Assembly (NCBI GenBank): GCA_016235815.1
Contig: JACRIM010000036.1
Span: 1 to 62,584 of the forward strand
Reading direction: 5' to 3'
Length of the DNA: 62,584 nucleotides
Source of the DNA: Planctomycetota bacterium
GTDB lineage: Bacteria; Planctomycetota; Phycisphaerae; UBA1845; UTPLA1
Under the pieces are notes generated by a model. That model was not told the origin of the DNA and did no database searches. It was given only the letters and a program-made list of their open reading frames with translations. This document shows positions 25,480 to 34,852 of the stretch, one piece after another (within the stretch, counting starts at the first letter, position 1; every line of letters begins with the position of its first letter). Made by a program: the position numbers and the translations under genes.

Positions 25480-27279
25480 ATGGCGCCGAACACCCTCATG
25501 ACCGAACTGCTTCGGTCTCCGGTTGCCCAACGACCTGCCCCGCCCGCGATCTCCGCGAGCACCCCGCGCTCCGGGTTTCAGGATTACCTGGATACCATCC
25601 GCGCTCCGCAGAATATCCCGACGCCTCCCACCGGTGATCCCGGTCCGCCGCGTCCGCGTCTTCCTGAGAATCCCTCGGCTGCCGCCATCGATGATGATTC
25701 GTCGAAGCCGACGCGCCCGTCGGTGGAATCGAAGGACCGCAAGCCAGACGTCACGCGGTCCGGCAAGAAATCGGAATCCAAAGCTGACACTGAATCATCG
25801 ACGAGTGCGGAGTCAAAGGCTCCGCCGTCGACAACGGACGCCACTTCCCCTGGTAAATCGGGTGAAACTCAACCTGCGGCAAATGGGGGCGCACCGGTCA
25901 TTGCGTCGGCGAGCCAGTTCATTTCTCCTGATAATACCGTCGGTACCGAATCGTCAACCGAGGCAACCGGCGATGTTTCAAGCGATCATCGCGAAGGCAA
26001 CGTCCAATCCAAAGCAACGCGCGGCGGCCTGACGGACCTCGTCAAGGCATTGAACCTGACGCCGGGTAAAGCCACGGATGAGCCGGCAGTCCCCATGATT
26101 CCTGTCTTGGAATCGGTGGACGACGAAGCGAAAAACGTTTTCGACGCCCAGAGGGGCAACCGCAACGTTGGCGCTAAGTCGAATGGCCGCGCCAGTGACA
26201 ATGCGACAGACGAGTCGGCCGCTTCGACGGACACTAAATCCGAGCGAGCAGCGGGCCAGGCGATCGCCCAAAATGCCGCCCACGCCGCTCCATCGATTTC
26301 ACGCTCGACCAGCGAACTCAAATCGACTCGAAGGCAGTCGGTGACCAATGAAGAGTTCCAGACCGATCCTCGCGCCTCCGCGACATCGCAGAAGGTCAAG
26401 ATCAACGAGGCCCATCGGTCTGAGCAGGAATCGAACGCGGCCGCAAACAAGCAATCGGATGCACAGGCCCACGCCGCAGCGACGTCCTCGCAATCACGAA
26501 GTGACTCCGGTTCATCCGTGTTGTCGCTTGAGTCCGTGGTAAATCCCGCGGACATCAAGGTTGCGAATGCCGTTGGCGACGGCGCGGCCGCAACGATTGG
26601 CAAGTTCCTCGCCCAAGAAGGCGATGCCTCAACCAAGACGCAGAGTACGCCTCCCACCCATGGATCCATCAGCGCCGTGACGACGAATTCATCGCGCAAT
26701 GCAGATCGAGTCTCATCACACGCCACGCATCCTTCAACCACCGTTGCAAACCTGCTCACCTCGGGCACGACCGATGCCGACCCGATCGCATCCACCGCGC
26801 AGCTCCTTCGGGCCGCCGGCCGGGATGGACACCATCAGGCCACGCTGAAACTCGATCCGCCGGAACTGGGCCAGTTGCGAATCGACATCCGCATGCGTGA
26901 AGCCGGCATGACGCTTCGCGTCGATGCCGAAAACGCCGCGGCGGCAAAGCTGATCGAATCGCGGCTTCCGGAGTTGAAGGACGCCCTGTCGGTCCATGGC
27001 ATTCGCGTGGAGCGATCGGAAATCATCGTACGCAACACGGACACCGGAAATGATTCCACATCGCAGCGCGATTCCCGAGAGTCGCAAGGCGATCTCAATC
27101 AACAAACGCACCAACAGAGTTCCTGGTTTGACGAACGTCCGTCGGATTCGTGGCGCGATCAGCGCGAATGGTCGCCCTCGCATTCGACCGACAACATCGC
27201 GGCCGCCGCGGCCGAGGCCTCACGGCGCATCGAGGATTCCGACGTAAGTCTGTTTGGGTCCGTCAACCTGGTCGCTTAA
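25480..27279 (+). CDS. fliK: Flagellar hook-length control protein FliK
   Basis: 599 residues. About 430 residues of Ser/Thr/Ala/Lys-rich disordered sequence, which is the ruler portion, precede the conserved Flg_hook domain at about 445-525: HQATLKLDPPELGQLRIDIR and ELKDALSVHGIRVERSEIIV. FliK measures the hook and switches FlhB from hook to filament export. The Gln/Asp/Ser-rich tail is long. It lies just before flgD and flgE, whose product it measures. Confidence 0.88.
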   Translation: MAPNTLMTELLRSPVAQRPAPPAISASTPRSGFQDYLDTIRAPQNIPTPPTGDPGPPRPRLPENPSAAAIDDDSSKPTRPSVESKDRKPDVTRSGKKSESKADTESSTSAESKAPPSTTDATSPGKSGETQPAANGGAPVIASASQFISPDNTVGTESSTEATGDVSSDHREGNVQSKATRGGLTDLVKALNLTPGKATDEPAVPMIPVLESVDDEAKNVFDAQRGNRNVGAKSNGRASDNATDESAASTDTKSERAAGQAIAQNAAHAAPSISRSTSELKSTRRQSVTNEEFQTDPRASATSQKVKINEAHRSEQESNAAANKQSDAQAHAAATSSQSRSDSGSSVLSLESVVNPADIKVANAVGDGAAATIGKFLAQEGDASTKTQSTPPTHGSISAVTTNSSRNADRVSSHATHPSTTVANLLTSGTTDADPIASTAQLLRAAGRDGHHQATLKLDPPELGQLRIDIRMREAGMTLRVDAENAAAAKLIESRLPELKDALSVHGIRVERSEIIVRNTDTGNDSTSQRDSRESQGDLNQQTHQQSSWFDERPSDSWRDQREWSPSHSTDNIAAAAAEASRRIEDSDVSLFGSVNLVA

Positions 27280-27309
27280 CAAAGGCGCACGACGCGCGAG
27301 GAGTATGTG

Positions 27310-27957
27310 ATGTCACCACAGGCAATCGGAAAAGTCTCGACGGCAAACGCCGCGACGATTCGACCCACCACCACCAAGAATTTCAACGACTTGCAGAGCG
27401 AAGATTTCTTCGGCCTGCTCATCGCGCAATTGCAGTCGCAAGATCCGCTCAAGCCCACCGACAACCAGTCCCTGCTTAATCAGATGTCCTCCATCCGACA
27501 GATGGAACAATCATCGACGCTCACCAAAACCCTCTCGTCGCTTGCCGCCGAACAGCGATTCGGCGCTACGTCCGGCCTCATCGGGCAATTCGTGGAGGGC
27601 GCGTTGAAGGATTCCGGCGGCAACTCCGTCGCGGTCAACGGCGTCGTTACCAGTGTGCGCTATGAAGACGACGGCAGCGCGATTCTCGAACTGCACAACG
27701 GCCGCGAGCTTCCGGCCGAAAAGGTCAGTTTCGTCACGCTGGTCGAAAACCTGCCGGCCGATCTGCGTCAACGCATTCTCACGGAAATGAACGGCGCGAT
27801 GGCCAGCGATACAACCACACAACGCACCGCCAAGGCCGACACGGCCCGCACGAGCGTGAAGGCGCCACAGCCGGTCTTCGCGCCCGAGAACGGCCTGGTC
27901 GGCGGTGTCATGAATGCACTGTTCGGCACCGGCGCAGGCGCCGGAGTCAGTCTGTAA
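27310..27957 (+). CDS. flgD: Hook-capping protein FlgD
   Basis: 215 residues. The signature is FNDLQSEDFFGLLIAQLQSQ with DPLKPTDNQSLLNQMSSIRQ (about residues 20-62), then a small beta-rich part. FlgD caps the growing hook and is shed later. I place the start at ATG 27310 because GAGGAG (27298-27303) is 6 bases upstream; GTG 27307 would be too close. The family's Tudor/FnIII region is short but present. Confidence 0.9.
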   Translation: MSPQAIGKVSTANAATIRPTTTKNFNDLQSEDFFGLLIAQLQSQDPLKPTDNQSLLNQMSSIRQMEQSSTLTKTLSSLAAEQRFGATSGLIGQFVEGALKDSGGNSVAVNGVVTSVRYEDDGSAILELHNGRELPAEKVSFVTLVENLPADLRQRILTEMNGAMASDTTTQRTAKADTARTSVKAPQPVFAPENGLVGGVMNALFGTGAGAGVSL

Positions 27958-28025
27958 ACGATTAAGAATCAACGGGTACGAACGAACGCAACGGAACCTA
28001 ATTTCGCCAACGGAGATGACGACTC

Positions 28026-29705
28026 ATGGGGTTGACATCCGCTCTCTTTACAGGTCTTTCGGGATTGAACAGCAGCCAGTTTCGACTGGATATCATTGGC
28101 GACAACATCGCCAACATTAACACGACCGGATTCAAAGGGTCCCGCACCCTCTTCCAGTCTCAGTTTTCGCGCACCCTTTCGGCCGGCACGAAGCCCGGTA
28201 CGGGGCAGGGCGGCACCAATCCCGTGCAGATCGGCCTCGGATCCACCATCGGCACGATCCAACGGTCGTTCACCCCCGGCTCGGTTGAGACCACCGGCGT
28301 GCCAAGCGACCTCTCCATCGAAGGCGACGGTTTCTTCGTGCTGAGAACGCCGGAGAACGAGCGCGTCTTCTCGCGCGACGGCGCATTCTCACTCAGCGCG
28401 GACAACCGTCTCATCTCGCAGGACGGTTTCTTCGTGCAGGGCTACTCCGTCAACCAAGACTTCCAGTTGATTCCCGGAAATGTGACGGACATCACCATCC
28501 CGGTCGGTTCGTTGACCACGGCCCGGGCGACCGAAGGTGTCGATATGACCGGCACCCTGAACTCGACCGGGATCGTCGCCACAGCAGGAACGACGCTTGA
28601 ATCGCAGGCGTTGGAGGACGGCAGTGCAGCCGCCATCACCGGCGCGACGCTTCTGACCGATCTGCATAACACCGGAGGCGGACCTGCCCTGCTCGCCAAC
28701 GGCGATGTCATCACCGTGAATGGGATTCGTCGCGGCGGTCGCGAAGTGCCGGTCGAACAGTTCACCGTCGGCACCACCGGCACCACCGTCAACGACTTTC
28801 TCGCGTGGCTCGATGATGTAATGGGCGTCGATACGACCGCGGGTGTCGGCGGGACGCCGGGTTCCACGGTTGTCGGCGGCCGCCTCCAGATCAATGGAAA
28901 CGTCGGCACCGAGAACGCCATCGCCATTCAGGCGGGAACGCTCGTGACCAACGGCGCAACACAGGTGCCGTTTAACTTCACCGAAACACAGGCGGCAACG
29001 GGCGAAAGCGCCCACACGTCGTTCGTCGTGTATGACTCCCTCGGCACGCCGCTCCGCGTGGACCTCACCATGGTGCTCGAAGCCCGGACGACGGCCAGCA
29101 GCACGTGGCGCTTTTATGCCACGTCCGCGGACGATTCGGATGTTAATTACGCCCTCGGCACGGGAACAATTAATTTTGACGCCGCCGGACAGTATGTTTC
29201 CAGTCCCGCGAACAGCTTTCTTATTAACCGCGCGGGCACCGGCGCCAACGATCCCGTCTCCGTCGCCGTCGACTTCGGAAACGTCAGCGGTCTGAATACC
29301 GCCCAGTCGTCACTCGTGATGAACTTCCAGGATGGCTTTTCGACCGGCACGCTGATCGACTACAGCGTCGGACAGGACGGCATCATCACCGGTACCTTCT
29401 CCAACGGTCTGAATCAGGTCATTGGTCAGATCGCCGTCGGCACCTTTGCCAATCCCGCCGGCCTGCTCTCGCGCTCGAATAACGTCTATTTCGTCGGCCC
29501 CAACAGTGGCGAGGCCCGCATTACACCGCCACTCACACTTGGCGCGGGCAAGGTCAGCGCCGGCACGCTCGAACTCTCGAACGTGGACCTGTCGCGTGAA
29601 TTCATCAATCTGATCACCTCCTCGACCGCGTTTTCAGCATCGAGCCGTGTGATTTCGACCTCCGACCAGTTGCTTCAGGAACTGCTCCTGATCGCTCGTC
29701 GATAG
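28026..29705 (+). CDS. flgE: Flagellar hook protein FlgE
   Basis: 559 residues. The N-terminal rod motif (SGLNSSQFRLDIIGDNIANI, NTTGFKGSR) and C-terminal motif (LELSNVDLSREFINLITSST with AFSASSRVISTSDQ) are canonical for FlgE. The central region (about 150-420) is beta-rich and forms the outer hook domains; its size is larger than in enterics. It polymerises to give the universal joint. GGAGATG upstream is a plausible ribosome site. A 7-bp-stem hairpin (29752-29767) lies between it and fliL. Confidence 0.93.
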   Translation: MGLTSALFTGLSGLNSSQFRLDIIGDNIANINTTGFKGSRTLFQSQFSRTLSAGTKPGTGQGGTNPVQIGLGSTIGTIQRSFTPGSVETTGVPSDLSIEGDGFFVLRTPENERVFSRDGAFSLSADNRLISQDGFFVQGYSVNQDFQLIPGNVTDITIPVGSLTTARATEGVDMTGTLNSTGIVATAGTTLESQALEDGSAAAITGATLLTDLHNTGGGPALLANGDVITVNGIRRGGREVPVEQFTVGTTGTTVNDFLAWLDDVMGVDTTAGVGGTPGSTVVGGRLQINGNVGTENAIAIQAGTLVTNGATQVPFNFTETQAATGESAHTSFVVYDSLGTPLRVDLTMVLEARTTASSTWRFYATSADDSDVNYALGTGTINFDAAGQYVSSPANSFLINRAGTGANDPVSVAVDFGNVSGLNTAQSSLVMNFQDGFSTGTLIDYSVGQDGIITGTFSNGLNQVIGQIAVGTFANPAGLLSRSNNVYFVGPNSGEARITPPLTLGAGKVSAGTLELSNVDLSREFINLITSSTAFSASSRVISTSDQLLQELLLIARR

Positions 29706-29751
29706 GGACATCGCGCGATCTGAGTCGGCCGCGTAAGGAGTCGGCAATTCC

Positions 29752-29767
29752 TGCGCCCCTGGGCGCA
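29752..29767. repeat. Small perfect hairpin between flgE and fliL
   Basis: TGCGCCC and GGGCGCA flank two bases. No T-run follows, so it is not an intrinsic terminator; it may act as mRNA stabiliser or be incidental. Confidence 0.35.
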
Positions 29768-29882
29768 TGAACGTGCGGTCATCCGCGATTTTTCACGCGC
29801 AAGTGCCGTTGAGTACGCGCAGCAATTGACCGATAAAGAAGAAACAGTCGCGCGCCTTCCGCACGCGACCCAAGGAACCGTC

Positions 29883-30419
29883 ATGGCGAAAGAAGAAGCC
29901 AAACCAGCCGCTCCCGACGTGGAAGCCAAATCCGTTGCCCCGAAGAAAAAGGGCAAGATGCTTACCGTTGCGCTCTTTGGCGGCGTGATGATTATTGAGG
30001 GTGTCGCGATCTTCGCCACAATGAAAATGCTCGGCCATGAGCCGGACCCGACGGTGGGCATGGAGCCGCTCGCCCCGACGACCAAACCCTGGGAAGAAAG
30101 CAGTGAACTTCCGGTGGTCTCGGTTCGCGTCCCGAATAGCAACGGCGCCCGCACCATGCTATACAGTGTGAAGGTGGCGGCCCGCGTGAATCACAAAGAA
30201 CTGGATGAAGTCAAAGGCTTCCTCGAAAAACGCAAAAGCACGGTCGAGGATGTCATCAGCCGCGTTATTCGCAGCGCAGAGGAAAAGCAACTGGCCGAGC
30301 CTGGGCTTGAAACATTGAAGCGGCTCTTGCGATACGAGCTAGGCACGCTGATCGGTGATGAACACAAGTTTGAGCAAATCCTGATTCCGGAATGCATGCC
30401 GATTCCCGCGGGGTTCTAG
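29883..30419 (+). CDS. fliL: Flagellar basal-body-associated protein FliL
   Basis: 178 residues from ATG 29883 (AAGGAA upstream); an in-frame TTG at 29826 has no ribosome site. A short cytoplasmic Lys/Ala-rich part is followed by one membrane segment (about 26-44) and the FliL domain, ending LLRYELGTLIGDEHKFEQIL. FliL surrounds or stabilises stator units. It precedes fliN directly; the fliM gene usually found here is absent. Confidence 0.85.
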   Translation: MAKEEAKPAAPDVEAKSVAPKKKGKMLTVALFGGVMIIEGVAIFATMKMLGHEPDPTVGMEPLAPTTKPWEESSELPVVSVRVPNSNGARTMLYSVKVAARVNHKELDEVKGFLEKRKSTVEDVISRVIRSAEEKQLAEPGLETLKRLLRYELGTLIGDEHKFEQILIPECMPIPAGF

Positions 30420-30477
30420 CTCGACCTCGCTCCTCGTTAGGCATGGATGCCGTGGTCGCCATGGAAGGTGATAAGTC

Positions 30478-31026
30478 ATGTCCGGTGAGAACCCAACGCC
30501 GCAGGACCCCGAAGTAAACCCGGCCGACGTCGAAGCCGCGCTGAATGCCGCCTCGCCCACGCCGTCCGAACCCGCAGGGGAAAGCGCCGCGATCCCTCCA
30601 CGAAATCAAGACGTCCCGGACGAGGCCGTCGCGCCCGCCATGGACGATGCGGAACAGGCGGCCGCGATCATGGCGGCGGCGGACGAGGAATCGAATTCCG
30701 CCGGCGGTGGTTCGTTTCCGGCCATGCCGCTGGACCTTCCCATGTTTGCCGGTGCGACTGAAGGCGCGGTCGACAGCAAAATCGGGCTGCTCAGCGACGT
30801 GGAACTCGATGTGAAGATCGAATTGGGTCGCGCGGCGATGTTGATCGAAGAAGTGCTCCGCCTGGGCGAAGGGTCCGTGGTCGAACTCGACAAGCTTGCC
30901 GGCGATCCGGTGGATGTGCTGGTGAACGACCGGCTCGTTGCCCGCGGCGAAGTGCTCGTCCTGAATGACAATTTCTGCGTGCGCATCAGCGAGATCCTCC
31001 CCGGCAACGATGCCGAGGCGGCGTAG
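30478..31026 (+). CDS. fliN: Flagellar motor switch protein FliN
   Basis: 182 residues. A long acidic, Ala/Pro-rich extension (about 1-95) precedes the SpoA domain (about 100-178), recognised from [40 protein letters not shown] and [13 protein letters not shown]. FliN forms the base of the C-ring and binds CheY-P. FliN proteins are often about 100-140 residues, so the extension is notable. No FliM is encoded between fliL and fliN. Confidence 0.92.
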   Translation: MSGENPTPQDPEVNPADVEAALNAASPTPSEPAGESAAIPPRNQDVPDEAVAPAMDDAEQAAAIMAAADEESNSAGGGSFPAMPLDLPMFAGATEGAVDSKIGLLSDVELDVKIELGRAAMLIEEVLRLGEGSVVELDKLAGDPVDVLVNDRLVARGEVLVLNDNFCVRISEILPGNDAEAA

Positions 31027-31043
31027 AGGGGGCTGGTCTTTGC

Positions 31044-31796
31044 ATGAAGCGTTGTGGCCCGATTCGCTTTGCCATGTTTGCCGCCGTGTCGGTCGTCGCC
31101 GGTGCCGCGACATCCATTTGCGCGGATTCGGTGACGCCCGGCAACGCGTCTGGTACTGAGCCTGCGTCGACCGATGCCGTGGCCTCCTGGGTGAAACAGG
31201 CCACCTCCGGAGATCCCGAACACCTGCTGCCGCGCCGGGACGGAGGGCGTCTCACCGCAACACGCGAACCCTCGGTCGTAAAGGCCGAGTCAGGTTTGCG
31301 GTCCATGGATTTGCTTTGGCCGATGGTTGTCGTGCTGGGGCTGATCGTCGGCGGGACGTTGGCCCTTCGCCGTTGGACACCCGTGGCCCAGCGAATCTCA
31401 GCCCGCGGCGGTCTGCAGATTCTCGGAAGGCATTATCTCTCCGGAAAGCAGAGCCTTTGCCTCGTTCGCCTCGGCCGACGCGTCGTGTGCATCGGTGTAA
31501 CGCCTGAGCATATTTCGACCCTTGCGGAGATTCATGATCCGGAAGAAATCGCCGGCCTCGTCGCTGGCGTTCAAGCCGCGACGCCGCATTCTTTTTCATC
31601 CATCTTCACTCGAATGGCGGCGCAACCCGCGCCCACGGAAGTGAACGACTCCGCCGACTCGCTGGTTGGTGGTAATTCGACGCGCGCCCGGGCGGCAACC
31701 GAAGTTCAGGATTTGCTCTCCCGCGTGCGAAACTGGTCTCGATTCGAATCATCGGCGGAGCCGGTGAATGTAGCGGATTCCGTGTCCACAGCGTGA
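31044..31796 (+). CDS. fliO: Flagellar export component FliO
   Basis: 250 residues. A signal-like N-terminus and a Gly/Ser-rich stretch precede one membrane segment (about 92-110, WPMVVVLGLIVGGTLALRRW). The FliO core after it contains LQILGRHYLSGKQSLCLVRL and VVCIGVTPEHISTL. FliO assists assembly of the FliP ring and the export gate. It lies in the standard fliN-fliO-fliP order. Confidence 0.85.
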   Translation: MKRCGPIRFAMFAAVSVVAGAATSICADSVTPGNASGTEPASTDAVASWVKQATSGDPEHLLPRRDGGRLTATREPSVVKAESGLRSMDLLWPMVVVLGLIVGGTLALRRWTPVAQRISARGGLQILGRHYLSGKQSLCLVRLGRRVVCIGVTPEHISTLAEIHDPEEIAGLVAGVQAATPHSFSSIFTRMAAQPAPTEVNDSADSLVGGNSTRARAATEVQDLLSRVRNWSRFESSAEPVNVADSVSTA

Positions 31797-31827
31797 CACG
31801 GCGTTCATTGCGCAAAGGAGTTGCGCG

Positions 31828-32673
31828 GTGCATAGAAGCGGCAGGATGCTGCGAATAACAATCGGCACGATGCTCGGCCTCTGGATGATGCCCGGCGTCG
31901 CACGCCCCGCGTCCGCGCAAATCTCCACCAATTCGTCGGCGACCACTGCCGCGCCGGCCTTCGACAACCCCCTCGGCGTTCCTGACCTTTCACAAATGGC
32001 CCCCGCGGCGACGGATGGCAAAGGCGTCAGCGCCTCGCTGCGCATCCTCGTCCTCATGACGGTGCTCACCATCGCGCCGTCCATTCTGATCATGATGACC
32101 AGCTTCACGCGCATCATGATCGTCCTCGCGCTTCTTCGGCAGGCCATCGGAACACAGCAGCTTCCTCCCGGCCAGGTGCTCACCGGCCTCGCCCTCATCA
32201 TGACCCTGCTCGTCATGACCCCGACCTGGCGCGAAATGAAGACCGAGGCGATCGATCCCTATCTCGACGGAAAACTGGGGCAGGCCGAATCCTTTGAGCG
32301 CGGTGCGAAGCCACTTCGGGCCTTCATGTTCAAGCAGATCGAGTCCGCCGGGAATGAAGAGCACGTGTATGTGTTCAGCGAATATGTCCACGGTCCGCTC
32401 CCGGACGGTGCCCAACTCAATCGCGATAAGGTCGGCCTGGCCGAATTGATCTCCGCCTTTGTACTCAGCGAACTAAAGACCTCATTCGTGATGGGCTTCA
32501 AAATCTATCTGCCCTTTCTCGTGATCGACATGGTCATCGCCTCCATCCTCATCAGCATGGGCATGATGATGCTCCCGCCCGTGCTGATCTCGCTGCCGTT
32601 CAAGCTGATGTTGTTCGTGCTCGCGGATGGCTGGGGGCTGGTGGTGGGCTCGCTGCTTCACAGCTTTTCGTAG
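31828..32673 (+). CDS. fliP: Flagellar export gate protein FliP
   Basis: 281 residues. A cleavable signal peptide (ending ASAQI, about residue 32) is followed by four membrane segments. Family motifs are MMTSFTRIMIVLALLRQAIG, TQQLPPGQVLTGLALIMTLL and the conserved terminal pair PFLVIDMVIASILISMGMMM and LPFKLMLFVLADGW. FliP, with FliQ and FliR, forms the helical core of the export gate. The stop codon TAG is part of the ribosome site (TAGGAG) for fliQ. Confidence 0.95.
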   Translation: MHRSGRMLRITIGTMLGLWMMPGVARPASAQISTNSSATTAAPAFDNPLGVPDLSQMAPAATDGKGVSASLRILVLMTVLTIAPSILIMMTSFTRIMIVLALLRQAIGTQQLPPGQVLTGLALIMTLLVMTPTWREMKTEAIDPYLDGKLGQAESFERGAKPLRAFMFKQIESAGNEEHVYVFSEYVHGPLPDGAQLNRDKVGLAELISAFVLSELKTSFVMGFKIYLPFLVIDMVIASILISMGMMMLPPVLISLPFKLMLFVLADGWGLVVGSLLHSFS

Positions 32674-32682
32674 GAGATTTTC

Positions 32683-32946
32683 GTGACCATCGGTACCGCC
32701 ATGGATCTGACCAACGAAGCCCTCATGCTCGCGCTCATTCTCGCCGCGCCGATCATGATCATCGGAATGCTCGTCGGCTTGATTATCTCCATCGGGCAGG
32801 CCGTCACGCAGTTGCACGAGCAAACGCTGACCTTCGTGCCGAAGATCGTGGCGATGGGCGTGGCCACCGCGTTCTTCATCCCCTGGCTGACGACACGTTT
32901 GATTGAATACACCGTAAAGCTCTGGGGCAACGGCGCCTTGATGTGA
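32683..32946 (+). CDS. fliQ: Flagellar export gate protein FliQ
   Basis: 87 residues with two membrane segments. LILAAPIMIIGMLVGLIISI and QAVTQLHEQTLTFVPKIVAM are the FliQ hallmark. The start is GTG 32683, with GGAG 7 bases upstream; ATG 32701 is the alternative. It lies 9 bases after fliP. Confidence 0.94.
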   Translation: MTIGTAMDLTNEALMLALILAAPIMIIGMLVGLIISIGQAVTQLHEQTLTFVPKIVAMGVATAFFIPWLTTRLIEYTVKLWGNGALM

Positions 32947-32962
32947 CCGGCAATCGGGATAC

Positions 32963-33760
32963 GTGCGAATGGGATTGCTTCGATTCGAAATGTTACTCCC
33001 GGCCTTTGCGCTGGTCGTCGCGCGCATGGCGGGCATCCTGATTGCCGTGCCCATGTTGGCGAGCAATCAGGTTCCGCGCCTCCCGCGTGTTTTGCTGGTT
33101 GTCGTTCTTTCGCTCATGGCGTTTCCCGTCGTTGCGCCGCGCATCCCGCAGACGCTCAGCCTCGGCCAGGCCGGTGTGGGCATGGTGGGGGAGTTCATCA
33201 TCGGCGAACTCCTCGGCCTCGCGGCGGGCGGTGTCTTCTTCGCCGCGCAGATCGCGGGGAAAATCGTCAGCCACCAGTCCGGCTTCGCCCTTGGCCAGGT
33301 CTTCAATCCGCTCTTCGATGAAGAGTTCACGGTCCTCGACCAGCTTTGGTTCTTCGTTGCGTTCATGTTCTTTTTGGCGCTGCGCGGCCACCTTGCCGTC
33401 GTCATGCTCGTGCTTCGCAGTTTCGAACACGTTCCGCCGCTCACGTTTCTTGCCGACCAGAGCGTCGCCGATTTCGCCCTTGGAATGACGCGCAGCATGT
33501 TCGACGTCGCCCTGCGCCTGAGCGGGCCGGCGGTGCTTGCACTACTTCTGGCATCGCTGGTCATGGGCTTTCTGACCAAGTCGATGCCTCAACTCAACGT
33601 CATTTCGGTCGGCTTCTCCTTCAAAATCTTCATCGCGTTGTTCCTTGTTGCCGTCACCATCGGCGCCTCTGACAACCTCATGACGGATACCCTCGCCGAC
33701 GGCCTCGACCAGGCCGGGCGGCTTTTCGAGCACCTCGCGGAGGCCGCCACCCATGGCTAA
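32963..33760 (+). CDS. fliR: Flagellar export gate protein FliR
   Basis: 265 residues with about six membrane segments. Typical elements are ALVVARMAGILIAVPMLASN, VGEFIIGELLGLAAGGVFFA and IVSHQSGFALGQVFNP. FliR completes the FliPQR core and contacts FlhB. The start is GTG 32963 or ATG 32969. Its 3' end overlaps flhB by 8 bases, which couples the two. Confidence 0.93.
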   Translation: MRMGLLRFEMLLPAFALVVARMAGILIAVPMLASNQVPRLPRVLLVVVLSLMAFPVVAPRIPQTLSLGQAGVGMVGEFIIGELLGLAAGGVFFAAQIAGKIVSHQSGFALGQVFNPLFDEEFTVLDQLWFFVAFMFFLALRGHLAVVMLVLRSFEHVPPLTFLADQSVADFALGMTRSMFDVALRLSGPAVLALLLASLVMGFLTKSMPQLNVISVGFSFKIFIALFLVAVTIGASDNLMTDTLADGLDQAGRLFEHLAEAATHG

Positions 33761-34832
33761 CGACGCCGGCGAGAAAACCGAATCCCCAACCCCGCGACGC
33801 CGAATGGAAGCGCGGCAAAAGGGACAAGTCGCGCGCAGCACCGATCTCGCATCGGCCCTGATGCTTCTCGGAACGATGCTCTGTCTCCGGTGGTTTGGCC
33901 CGGCCTTGATGCACTCCATGCTCGACACGATGAAACGGTACCTCACCGTGGACGGGCCTTTTGATGCCGCGCGCATCGATGTCATTCCGATCTTGCTGTC
34001 CGTCGCGATGGCCGTGCTTGCTGCATCCGGCCCGATCCTCGTCGGCGTCATGTTGATCGGGGTGCTGTCCAACATCGTGCAGGTCGGATTCCTCTTTTCG
34101 ACGGAAGCCCTCGAGCCGAATCTCGGAAAAATGAATCCCATCAGCGGCGCCTCCCGGCTCTTGAGTATGCGCACGCTTGTGCAGCTCATCATGAATCTGC
34201 TCAAACTCGCCCTCGTCTGCCTCGTGGCCTATGCAGCGATCAAGAGCCGCATGAGCCAGATCGTTCTCGCCATGGAAGTCGGGGGTTGGCAGTTGGTCGC
34301 CCTGCTTTCAACGGTGATCTACGACGTCGGCATCCGGCTGGCTCTCGTGCTGCTGCTTGTCGGAGTGACCGATTACGCCTGGCAGCGTTGGAAGTTTGAG
34401 CAGGAATTGAAAATGACGAAAGAAGAAGTCAAGGAGGAGATGCGCCGCATGGAAGGCGACCCGATGATTAAGCAAAGGCGCCGCAAAATGCAGTTCGTCG
34501 CCCTCATGCAGCAGATCAAGAAAAGCGTTCCAAAGGCCGACGTGGTCGTGACCAACCCGACCGAGTTCGCCGTCGCCATCGAATACAACGATCGCGAAAT
34601 GGGCGCACCAAAGGTCGTCGCCAAGGGGCAGGACTACATCGCCAAAAAAATCCGCGAGATCGCCATCGCCCACGGCGTTCCCATTGTCGAACGAAAGCCG
34701 CTTGCCCAGGCGCTCTACAAAACCGTCGACGTCGGTCAGGAAGTCCCCGAGTCGCTCTACAAGGCGATCGCGGAAGTTCTCGCCTACGTCTATGAACTAA
34801 CCGGAAAGGCCCCGCGCCGCGCATCGGCATGA
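33753..34832 (+). CDS. flhB: Flagellar export switch protein FlhB with variant cleavage site NPTE
   Basis: 359 residues. Four membrane segments (about 33-220) are followed by the cytoplasmic FlhBc domain. The start EKTESPTPRRRMEARQKGQV is canonical. The autocleavage motif, normally Asn-Pro-Thr-His, reads NPTE at residues 268-271 (codons 34554-34565). Downstream GAPKVVAKGQDYIAKKIREI and VPIVERKPLAQALYK are normal. Cleavage between Asn and Pro lets FlhB switch substrate from hook to filament. Asn and Pro are kept, so cleavage may still occur, with altered kinetics. Confidence 0.94.
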   Translation: MANDAGEKTESPTPRRRMEARQKGQVARSTDLASALMLLGTMLCLRWFGPALMHSMLDTMKRYLTVDGPFDAARIDVIPILLSVAMAVLAASGPILVGVMLIGVLSNIVQVGFLFSTEALEPNLGKMNPISGASRLLSMRTLVQLIMNLLKLALVCLVAYAAIKSRMSQIVLAMEVGGWQLVALLSTVIYDVGIRLALVLLLVGVTDYAWQRWKFEQELKMTKEEVKEEMRRMEGDPMIKQRRRKMQFVALMQQIKKSVPKADVVVTNPTEFAVAIEYNDREMGAPKVVAKGQDYIAKKIREIAIAHGVPIVERKPLAQALYKTVDVGQEVPESLYKAIAEVLAYVYELTGKAPRRASA

Positions 34833-34852
34833 CGAAGCACGATTAGCCATCA

